32,239 nt of DNA. Source: an uncultured Oscillospiraceae bacterium. Its GTDB lineage: Bacteria; Bacillota; Clostridia; Oscillospirales; Acutalibacteraceae. The translations under genes and the position numbers were made by a program. Within the stretch, counting starts at the first letter, position 1, and each line of letters starts with the position of its first letter. Location: contig CABUKB010000016.1 of assembly GCA_902492045.1 (NCBI GenBank), positions 1 through 32,239 on the forward strand, in the 5' to 3' direction. This document shows, in pieces, positions 8,069 to 15,652 of the stretch. The notes under the pieces were generated by a model. It made no database searches. It worked only from the letters and a program-made list of their open reading frames with translations, and was not told where the DNA came from.

Positions 8069-9016
8069 TCATCTTTTGCGGCGAATGGCCTCGCGGGCTG
8101 CCTCCGCGATATGTCCGGCGGTCAGGCCGAACAGCGAGAGCAGTTCGAGCGCCGGTCCGGATTTGCCGAATGTGTCGTTCACACCCACCCGCAGAACCGG
8201 AACCGGAACCGTCTCGCAAACCGCTTCCGCCACCGCGCCGCCAAGTCCGCCAATGATGTTGTGTTCTTCGGCGGTGACGATGGCACCGGTTTCCTTCGCC
8301 GCGCGCACGATGCAGTCCCGGTCAATTGGCTTGATGGTCGCCATATTGATTACGCGGACCGCAATTCCTTCGCCTTTTAAAGTCTCCGCGGCGCCCAGCG
8401 CCTCGTTCACCATCAGTCCGGTCGCCACGACCGTGACATCGTGTCCCTCCGTCATCTGAACGGCTTTGCCGATTTCAAACCGGTAATCCTCCCCAAACAG
8501 CACCGGAACCGCCAGACGGCCCAGACGCAGATACACAGGTCCGTCCATTTCCAGGGCGGCGCGAACCGCCTGTCTGGTTTCGGTATCGTCAGCGGGATTG
8601 AGAATGGTCATGCCGGGAATGGTCCGCATCAGAGCGATGTCTTCGCAGCATTGATGGGTAGCACCGTCCTCGCCCACCGAGATGCCCGCGTGAGTGGCGC
8701 CGATTTTGACATTCAGGTGCGGATAGCCGATGGAATTGCGCACCTGTTCAAATGCGCGTCCGGCGGCAAACATGGCAAAAGTCGAGGCGAACACCTTTTT
8801 TCCCGCGGCGGCAAGGCCGGCCGCGATGCCCATCATGTTCGCTTCCGCAATGCCGCAGTCAAAAAAACGGTCAGGATACGCCTTCTTGAATCCACCGGTT
8901 TTGGTCGCTGCGGCAAGGTCCGCGTCGAGTACCACCAAGTCTGGGTACTCCTGTGCCAATTCGACCAGGGCAGCCCCATACGAATCTCTCGTGGCTTTTT
9001 TGATTACATCCGCCAT
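8069..9016 (-). CDS. Transketolase, C-terminal subunit
   Basis: A 315-residue protein holding the pyrimidine-binding and C-terminal domains of a split transketolase, which moves two-carbon ketol units in the non-oxidative pentose phosphate pathway. It begins at ATG 9016, 2 bp after the stop of the N-terminal subunit, with the ribosome site GGAGG inside the end of that gene. Visible are ATRDSYGAAL, the catalytic Glu58 in CGIAEANMMGIAAGLA, the ASTFAMFAAGRAFEQVR stretch, GVGEDGATHQ-like GISVGEDGATHQ, and a C-terminal domain with TAEEHNIIGGLGGAVAE. The two-gene arrangement is normal in Clostridia. It needs the adjacent subunit for activity (family knowledge). Confidence 0.95.
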   Translation of the reverse strand: MADVIKKATRDSYGAALVELAQEYPDLVVLDADLAAATKTGGFKKAYPDRFFDCGIAEANMMGIAAGLAAAGKKVFASTFAMFAAGRAFEQVRNSIGYPHLNVKIGATHAGISVGEDGATHQCCEDIALMRTIPGMTILNPADDTETRQAVRAALEMDGPVYLRLGRLAVPVLFGEDYRFEIGKAVQMTEGHDVTVVATGLMVNEALGAAETLKGEGIAVRVINMATIKPIDRDCIVRAAKETGAIVTAEEHNIIGGLGGAVAEAVCETVPVPVLRVGVNDTFGKSGPALELLSLFGLTAGHIAEAAREAIRRKR

Positions 9017-9018
9017 CT

Positions 9019-9876
9019 TTACGCCTCCTCAACCTTGGCGAGCGCGGCCTCCAGTTCTGCCATCGCCTGATGATACTGCTCTTCATTGGGCGCCGAGCCG
9101 TGCCAGCTCGCCTGATCTTCCATAAAAGAGACGCCGCGGCCCTTATGGGTTTTCTGGATAATGGCCGTGGGCCGGCCCTTACAGGCCCTCGCCGCCTCGA
9201 ACGCCCGCTCGATCTGATCGAAGTCGTGGCCGTCGATGGTCTCCACATGGAAACCGAACGCTTGGAATTTTTCCGGGATGGGATAAGGGGAATTGACTTC
9301 CTCCAGTGTCCCGTCGATCTGCAGGTTGTTGTTGTCCACAACGATACACAGGTTGTCGAGCTTCTTATGGGCCGCGAACATGGCGGCCTCCCACACCTGT
9401 CCTTCCTCGATTTCGCCGTCCCCCAGAACCGCGTAGGTCCGCCAATCCGCGCCGTCCAGCTTCGCCGCCAGCGCCATGCCGACCGCCGCCGAGACCCCCT
9501 GGCCAAGCGAACCGGTGGACATGTCCACGCCGGGTGTGCCCTTCATATCGGGATGCCCCTGAAGCATCGCGCCGCTTTTGCGCAGTTTTTTAATCTCTTC
9601 CTCCGGGAAGAAGCCCCTGAGAGCCAGCGCGCCGTAAAGCGCCGGTGCACAGTGACCTTTTGAGAGAACAAACCGGTCCCGTCCCTCCCATTTGGGACGG
9701 GAGGGATCTACGCGCAGTTCTGAAAAATAAAGATACGCCAGCGTATCCGCCACCGACAGGGACCCGCCGGGATGCCCGCTTTTCGCATGGAACGTGCCTT
9801 CGATCACAGCCATGCGGATCCGGGTCGCCGTCGCTGTCAGCTGTTTCTTTTTTGAAACATCCATCCGTTTACCCAT
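9019..9876 (-). CDS. Transketolase, N-terminal (ThDP-binding) subunit
   Basis: A 285-residue subunit carrying the pyrophosphate-binding domain. Visible are AKSGHPGGSLSVADTLAYLYF (31-51), DRFVLSKGHCAPALYG, MSTGSLGQGVSAAVGMALAAK, and the ThDP/metal motif GDGEIEEGQVWEA (152-164) followed by DNNN (181-184). Two starts are possible: ATG 9876 (MGKRMDVS) and ATG 9864 (MDVSKKKQ). GGGAAAGG sits directly before the first and about 12 bases before the second, so neither spacing is ideal; the catalytic part is unaffected. The open frame continues far upstream but without recognisable protein sequence. The stop is 2 bp from the C-terminal subunit's start, so the two are co-translated. Confidence 0.94.
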   Translation of the reverse strand: MGKRMDVSKKKQLTATATRIRMAVIEGTFHAKSGHPGGSLSVADTLAYLYFSELRVDPSRPKWEGRDRFVLSKGHCAPALYGALALRGFFPEEEIKKLRKSGAMLQGHPDMKGTPGVDMSTGSLGQGVSAAVGMALAAKLDGADWRTYAVLGDGEIEEGQVWEAAMFAAHKKLDNLCIVVDNNNLQIDGTLEEVNSPYPIPEKFQAFGFHVETIDGHDFDQIERAFEAARACKGRPTAIIQKTHKGRGVSFMEDQASWHGSAPNEEQYHQAMAELEAALAKVEEA

Positions 9877-9929
9877 CCTTTCCCGACCACGGCAGCTCTC
9901 CCGCCGCCCGGCCAAACACAACATACGGT

Positions 9930-9943
9930 TGTAGTATACCACA
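9930..9943 (-). promoter_or_regulatory. Near-palindrome over the -10 region of the transketolase promoter
   Basis: On the minus strand the sequence is TGTGGTATACTACA, a 14-bp inverted repeat with one mismatched pair. It contains TATACT, a good -10 hexamer, 54-67 bp before the 9876 start. No clear -35 is present at the matching distance, which would fit a regulated promoter. The GTATAC-centred symmetry resembles operators of the GntR/FadR family (inference). Confidence 0.4.
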
Positions 9944-10088
9944 GCCTTTTGAAAAACACCAGTGGAGGCCAGGAAAAAGTTGGGGCGATCCGATTGCGGG
10001 ATTTCGGCGCATTCGACGGAGCGTTTCTGAATCGAGCGGCCATAAGGCTGTCCGCAAAATTCTGCAAAATTTTCTGCCGGAAAAGCAG

Positions 10089-10117
10089 TGGACAAATCCG
10101 CCGCCTTCCTGTATAAT
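10089..10117 (+). promoter_or_regulatory. Promoter of the lipoprotein gene
   Basis: TGGACA (10089-10094), 17-bp spacer, TATAAT (10112-10117), giving a leader of about 32 nt before the lipoprotein start codon. One mismatch from consensus over both hexamers. Confidence 0.75.
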
Positions 10118-10155
10118 ATAAAAATCGTGCGGCCACATTGATAGGAGGTACCTAT

Positions 10156-11439
10156 ATGAGGAAGATTCAACGCATGGTCTGCGCTGTCATAGCGGCGTGC
10201 TTCGTGTGTTTCATGGCGCTGACCGGCTGTTCCACACCGGAATACGCCATGACGGTGGACGGCAAGTCCTATACCACGGGCGAATACCTCGCCTATCTGT
10301 ATAACGTATACTACGCCGTGGCGCAGAATATGGCCATGTACCAGATGTATGGCATGGACCCGTGGGAGCAGACCATCCCGTACGGAGAAGGCGACGACGC
10401 GGAACAACTTTTGACCGCCGAGTATATCAAACGGACGGCCCAGGATACCATCATCCGGCAAAAAGCCTTGGAAAACCTGCTGGAACAGAGAAATATCCCC
10501 CTCGACGAGGACATGCTCGCCGAAGTGGAGGAAATCCTGGATGGCATCGAACCCAATGCCTATTTGCCCTATGGGATCAGCGACGAGAGCTTTGCCAAAA
10601 TGCTGAAGGCCACTCAGCTCAACGACTGGTCTTTGTTCTATGGCACCTATGACAAGGACGGCACCAACCCGATGTCCGAAGAGGAAATCCGCCAATATTT
10701 TGATGAGAACTTCCTCAGCTACAAGATCATCGAATTCCAACTCGTGGACAGTTCGAACCAGCCTCTCGAAGACGATGAGATCCAGGATTACCGCGACCGT
10801 CTCGACAAATATCTGGCGGAATTTGAAAAACTCGGCATGACGAGCGAGAATTTTGATACCATCATCGAGATGAAAGAAGAGGACGACGCTCCGGCGGACG
10901 AGACGGACGGCACCTCTTCCGATTCCAGCGATACCTCGTCGAATCCTGACGATACGTCCTCCGATGCGGGCGATACCACCGCTCCGCCGGAAGAAACCAC
11001 CACCTCCTCATCGGACACCACCACAGCGACGGACCCCTCTGGCACCGGTGAACCCGATAACGGCTCCGATGCGGACGATACGGAGTCCACCGTCGATCCC
11101 AACCGCATGGATATCGACGCAAATGTCTACGGCGATGAGGATTTCACCAACGCGGTCAAAAAGGTGGAGATCGGTAAGGCCTCCATACAGGAATACAAAA
11201 AGGGCGGATCGACCGATACCATCGCCCTGATCTACCGCATGGACCCGGAACAGGATCGGGAAGACGGCCAGAGTTATTTTGAGGATAAACGCAGCGACAT
11301 TATCTACGGCGCTAAGTATGAGGAGTACAACAAAGAGGTCACCGATTACATGAAGACCCTGGAGGTCTCCTATGTCGACCGCGCCATCAAATCCTGCAAG
11401 CCTGAAAATTTTGAAAAAGTGGCGGAAAAGAATGCCTGA
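10156..11439 (+). CDS. PrsA/SurA-like lipoprotein with Ser/Thr/Asp-rich insert
   Basis: A 427-residue predicted lipoprotein. Start ATG 10156 follows GGAGGT (10144-10149). The signal peptide has a basic RKIQR start, a hydrophobic stretch and the lipobox LTGC with Cys25, so the protein should be anchored on the outer face of the membrane. The part after it (YAMTVDGKSYTTGEYLAYLYN, a helical region to about residue 200) looks like the SurA/PrsA N-terminal chaperone domain. It includes the MSEEEIRQYFDENF helix often found before a PpiC rotamase domain. A low-complexity segment of about 70 residues (about 243-316) rich in Ser, Thr, Asp and Pro interrupts the later domain. The canonical parvulin active-site signature is not obvious, so a foldase role is likely but catalytic prolyl isomerase activity is uncertain. 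Single-gene transcript with its own promoter and terminator. Confidence 0.75.
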   Translation: MRKIQRMVCAVIAACFVCFMALTGCSTPEYAMTVDGKSYTTGEYLAYLYNVYYAVAQNMAMYQMYGMDPWEQTIPYGEGDDAEQLLTAEYIKRTAQDTIIRQKALENLLEQRNIPLDEDMLAEVEEILDGIEPNAYLPYGISDESFAKMLKATQLNDWSLFYGTYDKDGTNPMSEEEIRQYFDENFLSYKIIEFQLVDSSNQPLEDDEIQDYRDRLDKYLAEFEKLGMTSENFDTIIEMKEEDDAPADETDGTSSDSSDTSSNPDDTSSDAGDTTAPPEETTTSSSDTTTATDPSGTGEPDNGSDADDTESTVDPNRMDIDANVYGDEDFTNAVKKVEIGKASIQEYKKGGSTDTIALIYRMDPEQDREDGQSYFEDKRSDIIYGAKYEEYNKEVTDYMKTLEVSYVDRAIKSCKPENFEKVAEKNA

Positions 11440-11460
11440 CGGCACTGCCGTCGGCATCAG

Positions 11461-11495
11461 ACGGGACCGGCTGCCTTGCCGGTCCCGTATTTTTT
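11461..11495 (+). terminator. Intrinsic terminator of the lipoprotein gene
   Basis: A perfect 11-bp stem: ACGGGACCGGC (11461-11471) pairs with 11478-11488 over a 6-nt loop, followed by ATTTTTT. It begins 22 bp after the stop. Confidence 0.92.
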
Positions 11496-11540
11496 GATGA
11501 GGCTGTATCAAGGAGGCGGGCGGCTCCTCTGCTCATATGG

Positions 11541-11596
11541 AATTGACCGTCTAATCAAATACAAAGGGGTATACCATGAAAATTGACCGCCTGATC
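11541..11596 (+). repeat. Imperfect 16-bp direct repeat spanning the WYL gene start
   Basis: The 16-mer at 11541-11556 recurs at 11581-11596 with 14 of 16 matches (AATTGACCG[T/C]CT[A/G]ATC). The second copy lies inside the first codons of the WYL regulator gene, the first just upstream of its ribosome site. It may be leftover of a duplicated gene start or a tandem binding site. Confidence 0.5.
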
Positions 11597-12479
11597 GGGA
11601 TCATCACCACTTTACAACAGAAAAAAAATGGTTACGGCCCCCTATCTCGCCGAAAAATTCGAGGTATCCCGCCGCACCATAAGCCGAGATATTGAAGACA
11701 TCTGCAAGGCGGGTATTCCTCTCGTCACCACGCAAGGCGCGGGCGGCGGTATATCCATCATGGAAGGGTTCTCGCTCGATACCACCGTGTTTACCGAGGA
11801 GGATCTGGCGGCCATTTTTACAGGGCTTCAGTCGCTCGACAGTGTTTCCTACTCTGCCTCTGCGGAAAAACTGGCGCAGAAGATCGGCGGCCGTTCGGCA
11901 ATCAGACTGACGGATAACATGGTTATCGACCTGTCCTCCCACTATAAAGATGACCTTGCTCCGAAGCTGGAGCAAATCAAGCAAGCGATCAGAGAATCGA
12001 AGTGCATTACATTCCATTACTGTTATAACAAGGGCGAAGCGGACAAGCGGATTGAGCCATATCTGATCGTGTTCAAATGGTCAGACTGGTATGTCTTTGG
12101 GTTCTGCAAGGAACGGCAGGATTTCCGGATGTACAAACTCCGCCGGTTGTGGGATCTGCGGATCGCCGACGAGACGTTTGTCATCAGAGAGATTCCGGAA
12201 GAGAAAAAGCGGTTCGGCTCCAATATGGCCGATGACTATATGATAACTGCGGTTTACGACGCATCCGTGAAGTATCGGTTGGTCGAAAAATACGGCCACA
12301 CCTCTTTTACCGAACAAGAGGACGGAACGCTGTATACCGAGTGGGGATTTACAACACAAGACGGTGCTGTGGAGTGGTTTCTGAGCTTCGGAGACAAAGT
12401 AAAAGTTCTCGGTCCACCGGAAATGGTTGAAACAATGAAATCCGCACTGGACTCGATAAAAAATTTATATGAATCATGA
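11576..12479 (+). pseudogene. HTH-WYL transcriptional regulator (YafY-like), frameshifted
   Basis: A DeoR-type helix-turn-helix plus WYL-domain regulator of about 300 residues. A good start is present: AAAGGGG, then ATG 11576 coding MKIDRLIGIITTLQQKK. The frame is then lost in a run of eight A residues (11621-11628). Removing one A gives QKKMVTAPYLAEKFEVSRRTISRDI, which is exactly how such proteins read. As written, only an internal ATG at 11628 opens the rest, without a ribosome site and without the first HTH helix. The remainder is intact: recognition helix SRRTISRD, the TTQGAGGGISIMEG wing, and a WYL core with DWYVFGFCKERQDFRMYKLRR. The gene may be a recent pseudogene, be rescued by slippage on A8, or reflect a sequencing error in a homopolymer. 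Confidence 0.85.
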
Positions 12480-12539
12480 CATACAGTTGTCGTGTTTATG
12501 GCGCTATAGTTATAGCAAAAAGTCGGGAGGTTGTTCGCT

Positions 12540-12590
12540 ATGAATTTTCAGTGTAGCGGCATCACTATTTACAGCAAAAACCCGAAATGA
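12540..12590 (+). pseudogene. Possible remnant of a VOC (glyoxalase-like) gene
   Basis: GGGAGG (12525-12530) is followed after 9 bases by ATG 12540 and 16 codons reading MNFQCSGITIYSKNPK before TGA. This resembles the first strand of VOC-fold (glyoxalase/bleomycin-resistance) proteins, and skipping one base at the stop would give NPKEL, as expected for that family. The rest of such a gene is absent; the DUF3795 gene begins 36 bp later. VOC genes often follow WYL regulators. The match is short, so this is tentative; it could also be a small leader peptide. Confidence 0.3.
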
Positions 12591-12626
12591 ATTGCCCTTT
12601 TTATAAGAAACGGAGGGGAATATAGG

Positions 12627-13085
12627 ATGAGGACATTGTGTGGATTAGATTGCGGCAAATGCGGATTGAGAGACAACTGCGGCGGATGCGCAGAAACAAA
12701 TGGGCATCCGTTTGGAGGCGCTTGCATGATTGCGGAATGCTGCCATGATCAAGGCTGCGGGAATTGCGGAAAAGCATTTGAGGCTCCCTGTAAGCTGAAA
12801 GAGCAATTGATCGCTGAATTTAACGCATTGGGCTTGGAAGATATGGAAGAAGTTACAAGTCTCCATGCTCTCAAAGGATCTTTTGCCAACCTGGAATACA
12901 TTCTCCCCAACGGACAGGCCATGAAGTTTTGGGATGATAATAGGATTTATATTGGGCATCAGCTCAGAAAAAAGGACAGTGACAGATTCTATGGCCTGCT
13001 TGCTGACGAAAATTATCTTATGGTATGTGAATCCGGCAGTGACGGATCCGATGCGGATATTATTGTTTACAAGAAGAGGAGATAA
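12627..13085 (+). CDS. DUF3795 Cys-rich protein with C-terminal extra domain
   Basis: A 152-residue protein starting at ATG 12627 after CGGAGGGG. Residues about 5-55 form one DUF3795 module: CGLDCGKCGLRDNCGGC, ETNGHPFGGAC, CCHDQGCGNC and a final Pro-Cys. This gives the C-x3-C-x2-C ... C-x2-C pattern of a metal or Fe-S binding fold (inference). The C-terminal half, starting at LKGSFANLEYILPNG, is a second small domain with YIGHQ and ADENYLMVCESG; it is found attached to DUF3795 in related proteins. No signal or membrane segment is seen. The next gene starts 6 bp later with two more modules of the same kind, so the three modules probably come from duplication. The cellular role is unknown. Confidence 0.75.
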   Translation: MRTLCGLDCGKCGLRDNCGGCAETNGHPFGGACMIAECCHDQGCGNCGKAFEAPCKLKEQLIAEFNALGLEDMEEVTSLHALKGSFANLEYILPNGQAMKFWDDNRIYIGHQLRKKDSDRFYGLLADENYLMVCESGSDGSDADIIVYKKRR

Positions 13086-13091
13086 ACTATT

Positions 13092-13634
13092 GTGAATGTA
13101 ATTCGGGGGAAATGTGGGACGGAATGCAACCGTTGTCCATTTAAAGAAACGTTTCATTGCGGCGGCTGTGAAAAAATGCAGGGCAAGATTTTTTGGGGTG
13201 AATGTGATATTTACACATGTGTGGCAAATAAAGGCTTTCATCATTGCGGTGAGTGTCAAGAACTTCCATGTCAAGACTTACTTCAATTTATCGAAAACGG
13301 ACACAACCCCGACCGATTAACAAATTTGAATAGGTGGAAAAACGAGAATTCAATAATAGATTCAAGATGCGGGCTTCACTGCACCGGATGTGAATATAAG
13401 GAAACCTGCGGCTGCGGCGGCTGCATAGAAACAAACGGGCAGCCTTTCCACGGTGAATGTCCCGTTGCCGTATGCTGCCAAGATAAAGGCATTGTACACT
13501 GTGGTGAATGTCCGGATATCCCTTGCGAGCTTCTGACGCAGTATTCATGTGATCCTGAGTATGGCGATACTCCTCAGGGCGCCAGAATCGAGCAATGCAA
13601 GCGGTGGTATGCCAAGTCGAAAGGAAAGAATTAA
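13092..13634 (+). CDS. Double DUF3795 Cys-rich protein
   Basis: A 180-residue protein made of two DUF3795 modules in tandem: residues about 7-65 (CGTECNRCPFKETFHCGGC ... CGECQELPC) and about 92-150 (CGLHCTGCEYKETCGCGGC ... CGECPDIPC). It uses GTG 13092 as start, with AGGAG (13077-13081) about 10 bases upstream; no ATG lies nearby. The second module is closer to the module of the preceding gene (shared ETNGxPF and CCxD) than to the first, which suggests successive duplication. Each module keeps about ten Cys. The stop lies 1 bp before the AlkZ-like gene start, so translation is probably coupled. Function unknown; metal binding is inferred only from the Cys pattern. Confidence 0.75.
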   Translation: MNVIRGKCGTECNRCPFKETFHCGGCEKMQGKIFWGECDIYTCVANKGFHHCGECQELPCQDLLQFIENGHNPDRLTNLNRWKNENSIIDSRCGLHCTGCEYKETCGCGGCIETNGQPFHGECPVAVCCQDKGIVHCGECPDIPCELLTQYSCDPEYGDTPQGARIEQCKRWYAKSKGKN

Positions 13635-13635
13635 A

Positions 13636-14700
13636 ATGGATGCAAAGATAATCTCTCTCCGCATGGAGCGCCAGTGCTTCATTCATAAAGCGGATGAAGA
13701 CGAATACATAAAATTATACCGTGATACCCAGCCGGGACAGAATGTATATTGGAATGGATTCGGACAGCCCCCGACACTTTCTTTTCGTGCTAATTTTGAT
13801 GATATTGAATTTAATCGTGACCGTCAGCTGAAACGAAAACTGATAAAAGGCAGATTTTCCGGCGGGAATTTAGGATGGATTGTGCCGGAAGATATGGAGC
13901 TGTTCATCGCTCTCTATCGCAAGCCGCTTGTAAAACCAACTGAAATACAGTTGCGGGTCTTGGAGTTGATTGAGCGGGAGGGACCGCTCAACATCCAACA
14001 AATCAAAGAAGAAACAGGTTTGTTGGTGAAAGAGATTACACCTGCTTTGCACCGCCTGCAGGAAGCGTTTTTGATTTACGAGGACCAATATGACGGCGAA
14101 TGGGACCGCGGCTGGTACAAATTTGCGGAAATGTTCCCGAACGTCAATACAGAGAGATACAGCCGGTTGGACGCTTTGCAAAGGGTGTTGCAGCGCTTTG
14201 CATACCGTCTGGTGTGGTTCGATACGGCAATGGCAAAGTCTTTTTATAAGCTGCCCGAAAAGGACATCCATCTGGCGGTCAGCGGACTGGTGGACCAGGG
14301 GGTATTGGTTGCGGCGGGATCGGGTTATCTGCTGAAAAGCGATGCGGATCGGCTCGCAAGCTATGAGCCTCGGGCCATGAACTTTGTCTATGCTATTCAC
14401 CGGAACGACTTTCTCTATAAAGCTCACGAACACATTCTGAAGGAAATGGCCAAAAAACTGACGCAGGGACTGGAGTATGACCACGAGCCCCTGCAGTATC
14501 TGCTGATTGACGGCGAGTTTCATGGCGCATCGGTGGGACATTTCCGCAACGGCCCGTATGATCTGCATGATATCGTCTGCGACCTGCCCGATGCAGAAAG
14601 CCGGAAGGCGGATATTCTGAAGGCTGTTCAGGCCGCCAATTTCGGCGGGAGGCCGCAGCGGTTTATGGGAAAAAGGATTGATGAAAAGCCAATCCCCTGA
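13636..14700 (+). CDS. AlkZ-like / HTH_42 family protein (possible DNA glycosylase)
   Basis: A 354-residue protein starting at ATG 13636, one base after the previous stop. It resembles a Firmicute group annotated as AlkZ-like winged-helix glycosylases. Landmarks are the conserved N-terminus SLRMERQCFIHKA, QPGQNVYWNGFGQPP, KRKLIKGRFSGGNLGWI, a winged-helix segment (RVLELIEREGPLNIQQIKEET..LVKEITPALHRLQEA) and EDQYDGEWDRGWYKF. The QxQ or QxD catalytic motif of E. coli YcaQ and Streptomyces AlkZ is not evident in the expected place, so glycosylase activity is unproven. The tight packing after two DUF3795 genes suggests a single transcript. A weak CCCGGT/ACCGGG stem (14733-14752) follows without a U-tract. 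Confidence 0.65.
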   Translation: MDAKIISLRMERQCFIHKADEDEYIKLYRDTQPGQNVYWNGFGQPPTLSFRANFDDIEFNRDRQLKRKLIKGRFSGGNLGWIVPEDMELFIALYRKPLVKPTEIQLRVLELIEREGPLNIQQIKEETGLLVKEITPALHRLQEAFLIYEDQYDGEWDRGWYKFAEMFPNVNTERYSRLDALQRVLQRFAYRLVWFDTAMAKSFYKLPEKDIHLAVSGLVDQGVLVAAGSGYLLKSDADRLASYEPRAMNFVYAIHRNDFLYKAHEHILKEMAKKLTQGLEYDHEPLQYLLIDGEFHGASVGHFRNGPYDLHDIVCDLPDAESRKADILKAVQAANFGGRPQRFMGKRIDEKPIP

Positions 14701-14803
14701 ATGCCTGGCTCCCTTTTAAACGCCCGCGGCCTCCCGGTATTTTGAAACCGGGGCAGGTAAAATTCCTATAAATTTCCACATAAAGCTCCTCAAAAAGGCT
14801 TGC

Positions 14804-14835
14804 TTGTGACGTTACGTAATGGGATACGCTATAAG
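14804..14835 (+). promoter_or_regulatory. MerR-type promoter/operator of the merR-ABC operon
   Basis: TTGTGA (14804-14809) and TATAAG (14830-14835) are separated by 20 bp, the stretched spacing typical of promoters opened by MerR proteins. The spacer holds GACGTTACGTAA symmetry. The whole site is flanked by an inverted repeat, CTTGCTT (14799-14805) and AAGCAAG (14833-14839). Autoregulation by the next gene's product is inferred. Confidence 0.55.
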
Positions 14836-14851
14836 CAAGAGGTGACACAAG

Positions 14852-15652
14852 TTGAATAAACACAGGGCCATTCCCCAAGGCTATATGACCGTGGGCGACG
14901 TTGCCAGAAAAATGGACATCACTGTCCGCACCTTGCAGCACTACGATCGGGTGGGGCTGCTTTCCCCCTCCTCCATAAGCGAGGGAGGGCGTAGGCTTTA
15001 TACGGACAAAGACATTGTAAAGCTCCATCAGATTTTGTCGCTCAAGCATCTGGGGTTTTCCTTGGACGATATCAAAAACCGGCTGATCCCCCTTGACACC
15101 CCGGCTGAAATCGCCGAAGTTCTCACCCAGCAGGCAGCCGCTGTTCAAAAGAAAATCGAAACGCTCTCCGAATCGTTGAGAGAACTGGAAGCATTGCGAG
15201 AAGAAGTGCTGCAAATGCAGTCCGTCAACTTCAAAAAATACGCGGACATCATTGCAAACCTTCAGATGAAAAACAATTTTTACTGGCTTATCAAACACTT
15301 TGATGACCAGACGCTTGACCATATTCGCAGCCGCTTTGACAAAGAGAGCGGGACCGCCTTTATGAATACTTTTCTACATCTTCAACAAGAAGCGATACAG
15401 CTTCAAAATTCGGGTATTCCGGCGGACAGTGATACGGGACAGCAATTTGCAAAAGCCTATTGGAACATGATAACAGAGTTTACCGGGGGAGATCTGCGCA
15501 TGCTCTCCAAGCTCGTTGAACTCGGACAATTCGAGGGTATAGATGAAAGGTGGAAGGAGAGGCAGGCCCTGGCCAATGCTTATGTTGAACAGGCATTGGG
15601 CATTTACTTTTCCAGGTTGGGCGTTGACCCGTTTGAGGAGGGGGCAACATGA
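14852..15652 (+). CDS. MerR family transcriptional regulator
   Basis: A 266-residue regulator. The start is TTG 14852, because AAGAGGTGA (14837-14845) is correctly spaced before it; the first in-frame ATG (14885) would cut into the sequence just before the HTH and lacks a ribosome site. The N-terminus has the MerR winged helix: YMTVGDVARKMDITVRTLQHYDRVGLL (11-37), the wing SEGGRRLY, then HQILSLKHLGFSLDDIKNRL. A long coiled coil follows (about 90-125, TQQAAAVQKKIETLSESL). The C-terminal half is a TipAS-like helical domain, probably the ligand-sensing part (inference). Its stop overlaps the ABC ATPase start by 4 bp (ATGA), so regulator and exporter are translationally coupled. Confidence 0.92.
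   Translation: MNKHRAIPQGYMTVGDVARKMDITVRTLQHYDRVGLLSPSSISEGGRRLYTDKDIVKLHQILSLKHLGFSLDDIKNRLIPLDTPAEIAEVLTQQAAAVQKKIETLSESLRELEALREEVLQMQSVNFKKYADIIANLQMKNNFYWLIKHFDDQTLDHIRSRFDKESGTAFMNTFLHLQQEAIQLQNSGIPADSDTGQQFAKAYWNMITEFTGGDLRMLSKLVELGQFEGIDERWKERQALANAYVEQALGIYFSRLGVDPFEEGAT

Noticed and set aside
9877..10740. N-terminal extension of the transketolase N-subunit frame
   Set aside because: The frame is open to 10740 but lies antisense to the lipoprotein gene and its promoter; the protein homology begins only at about 9864.
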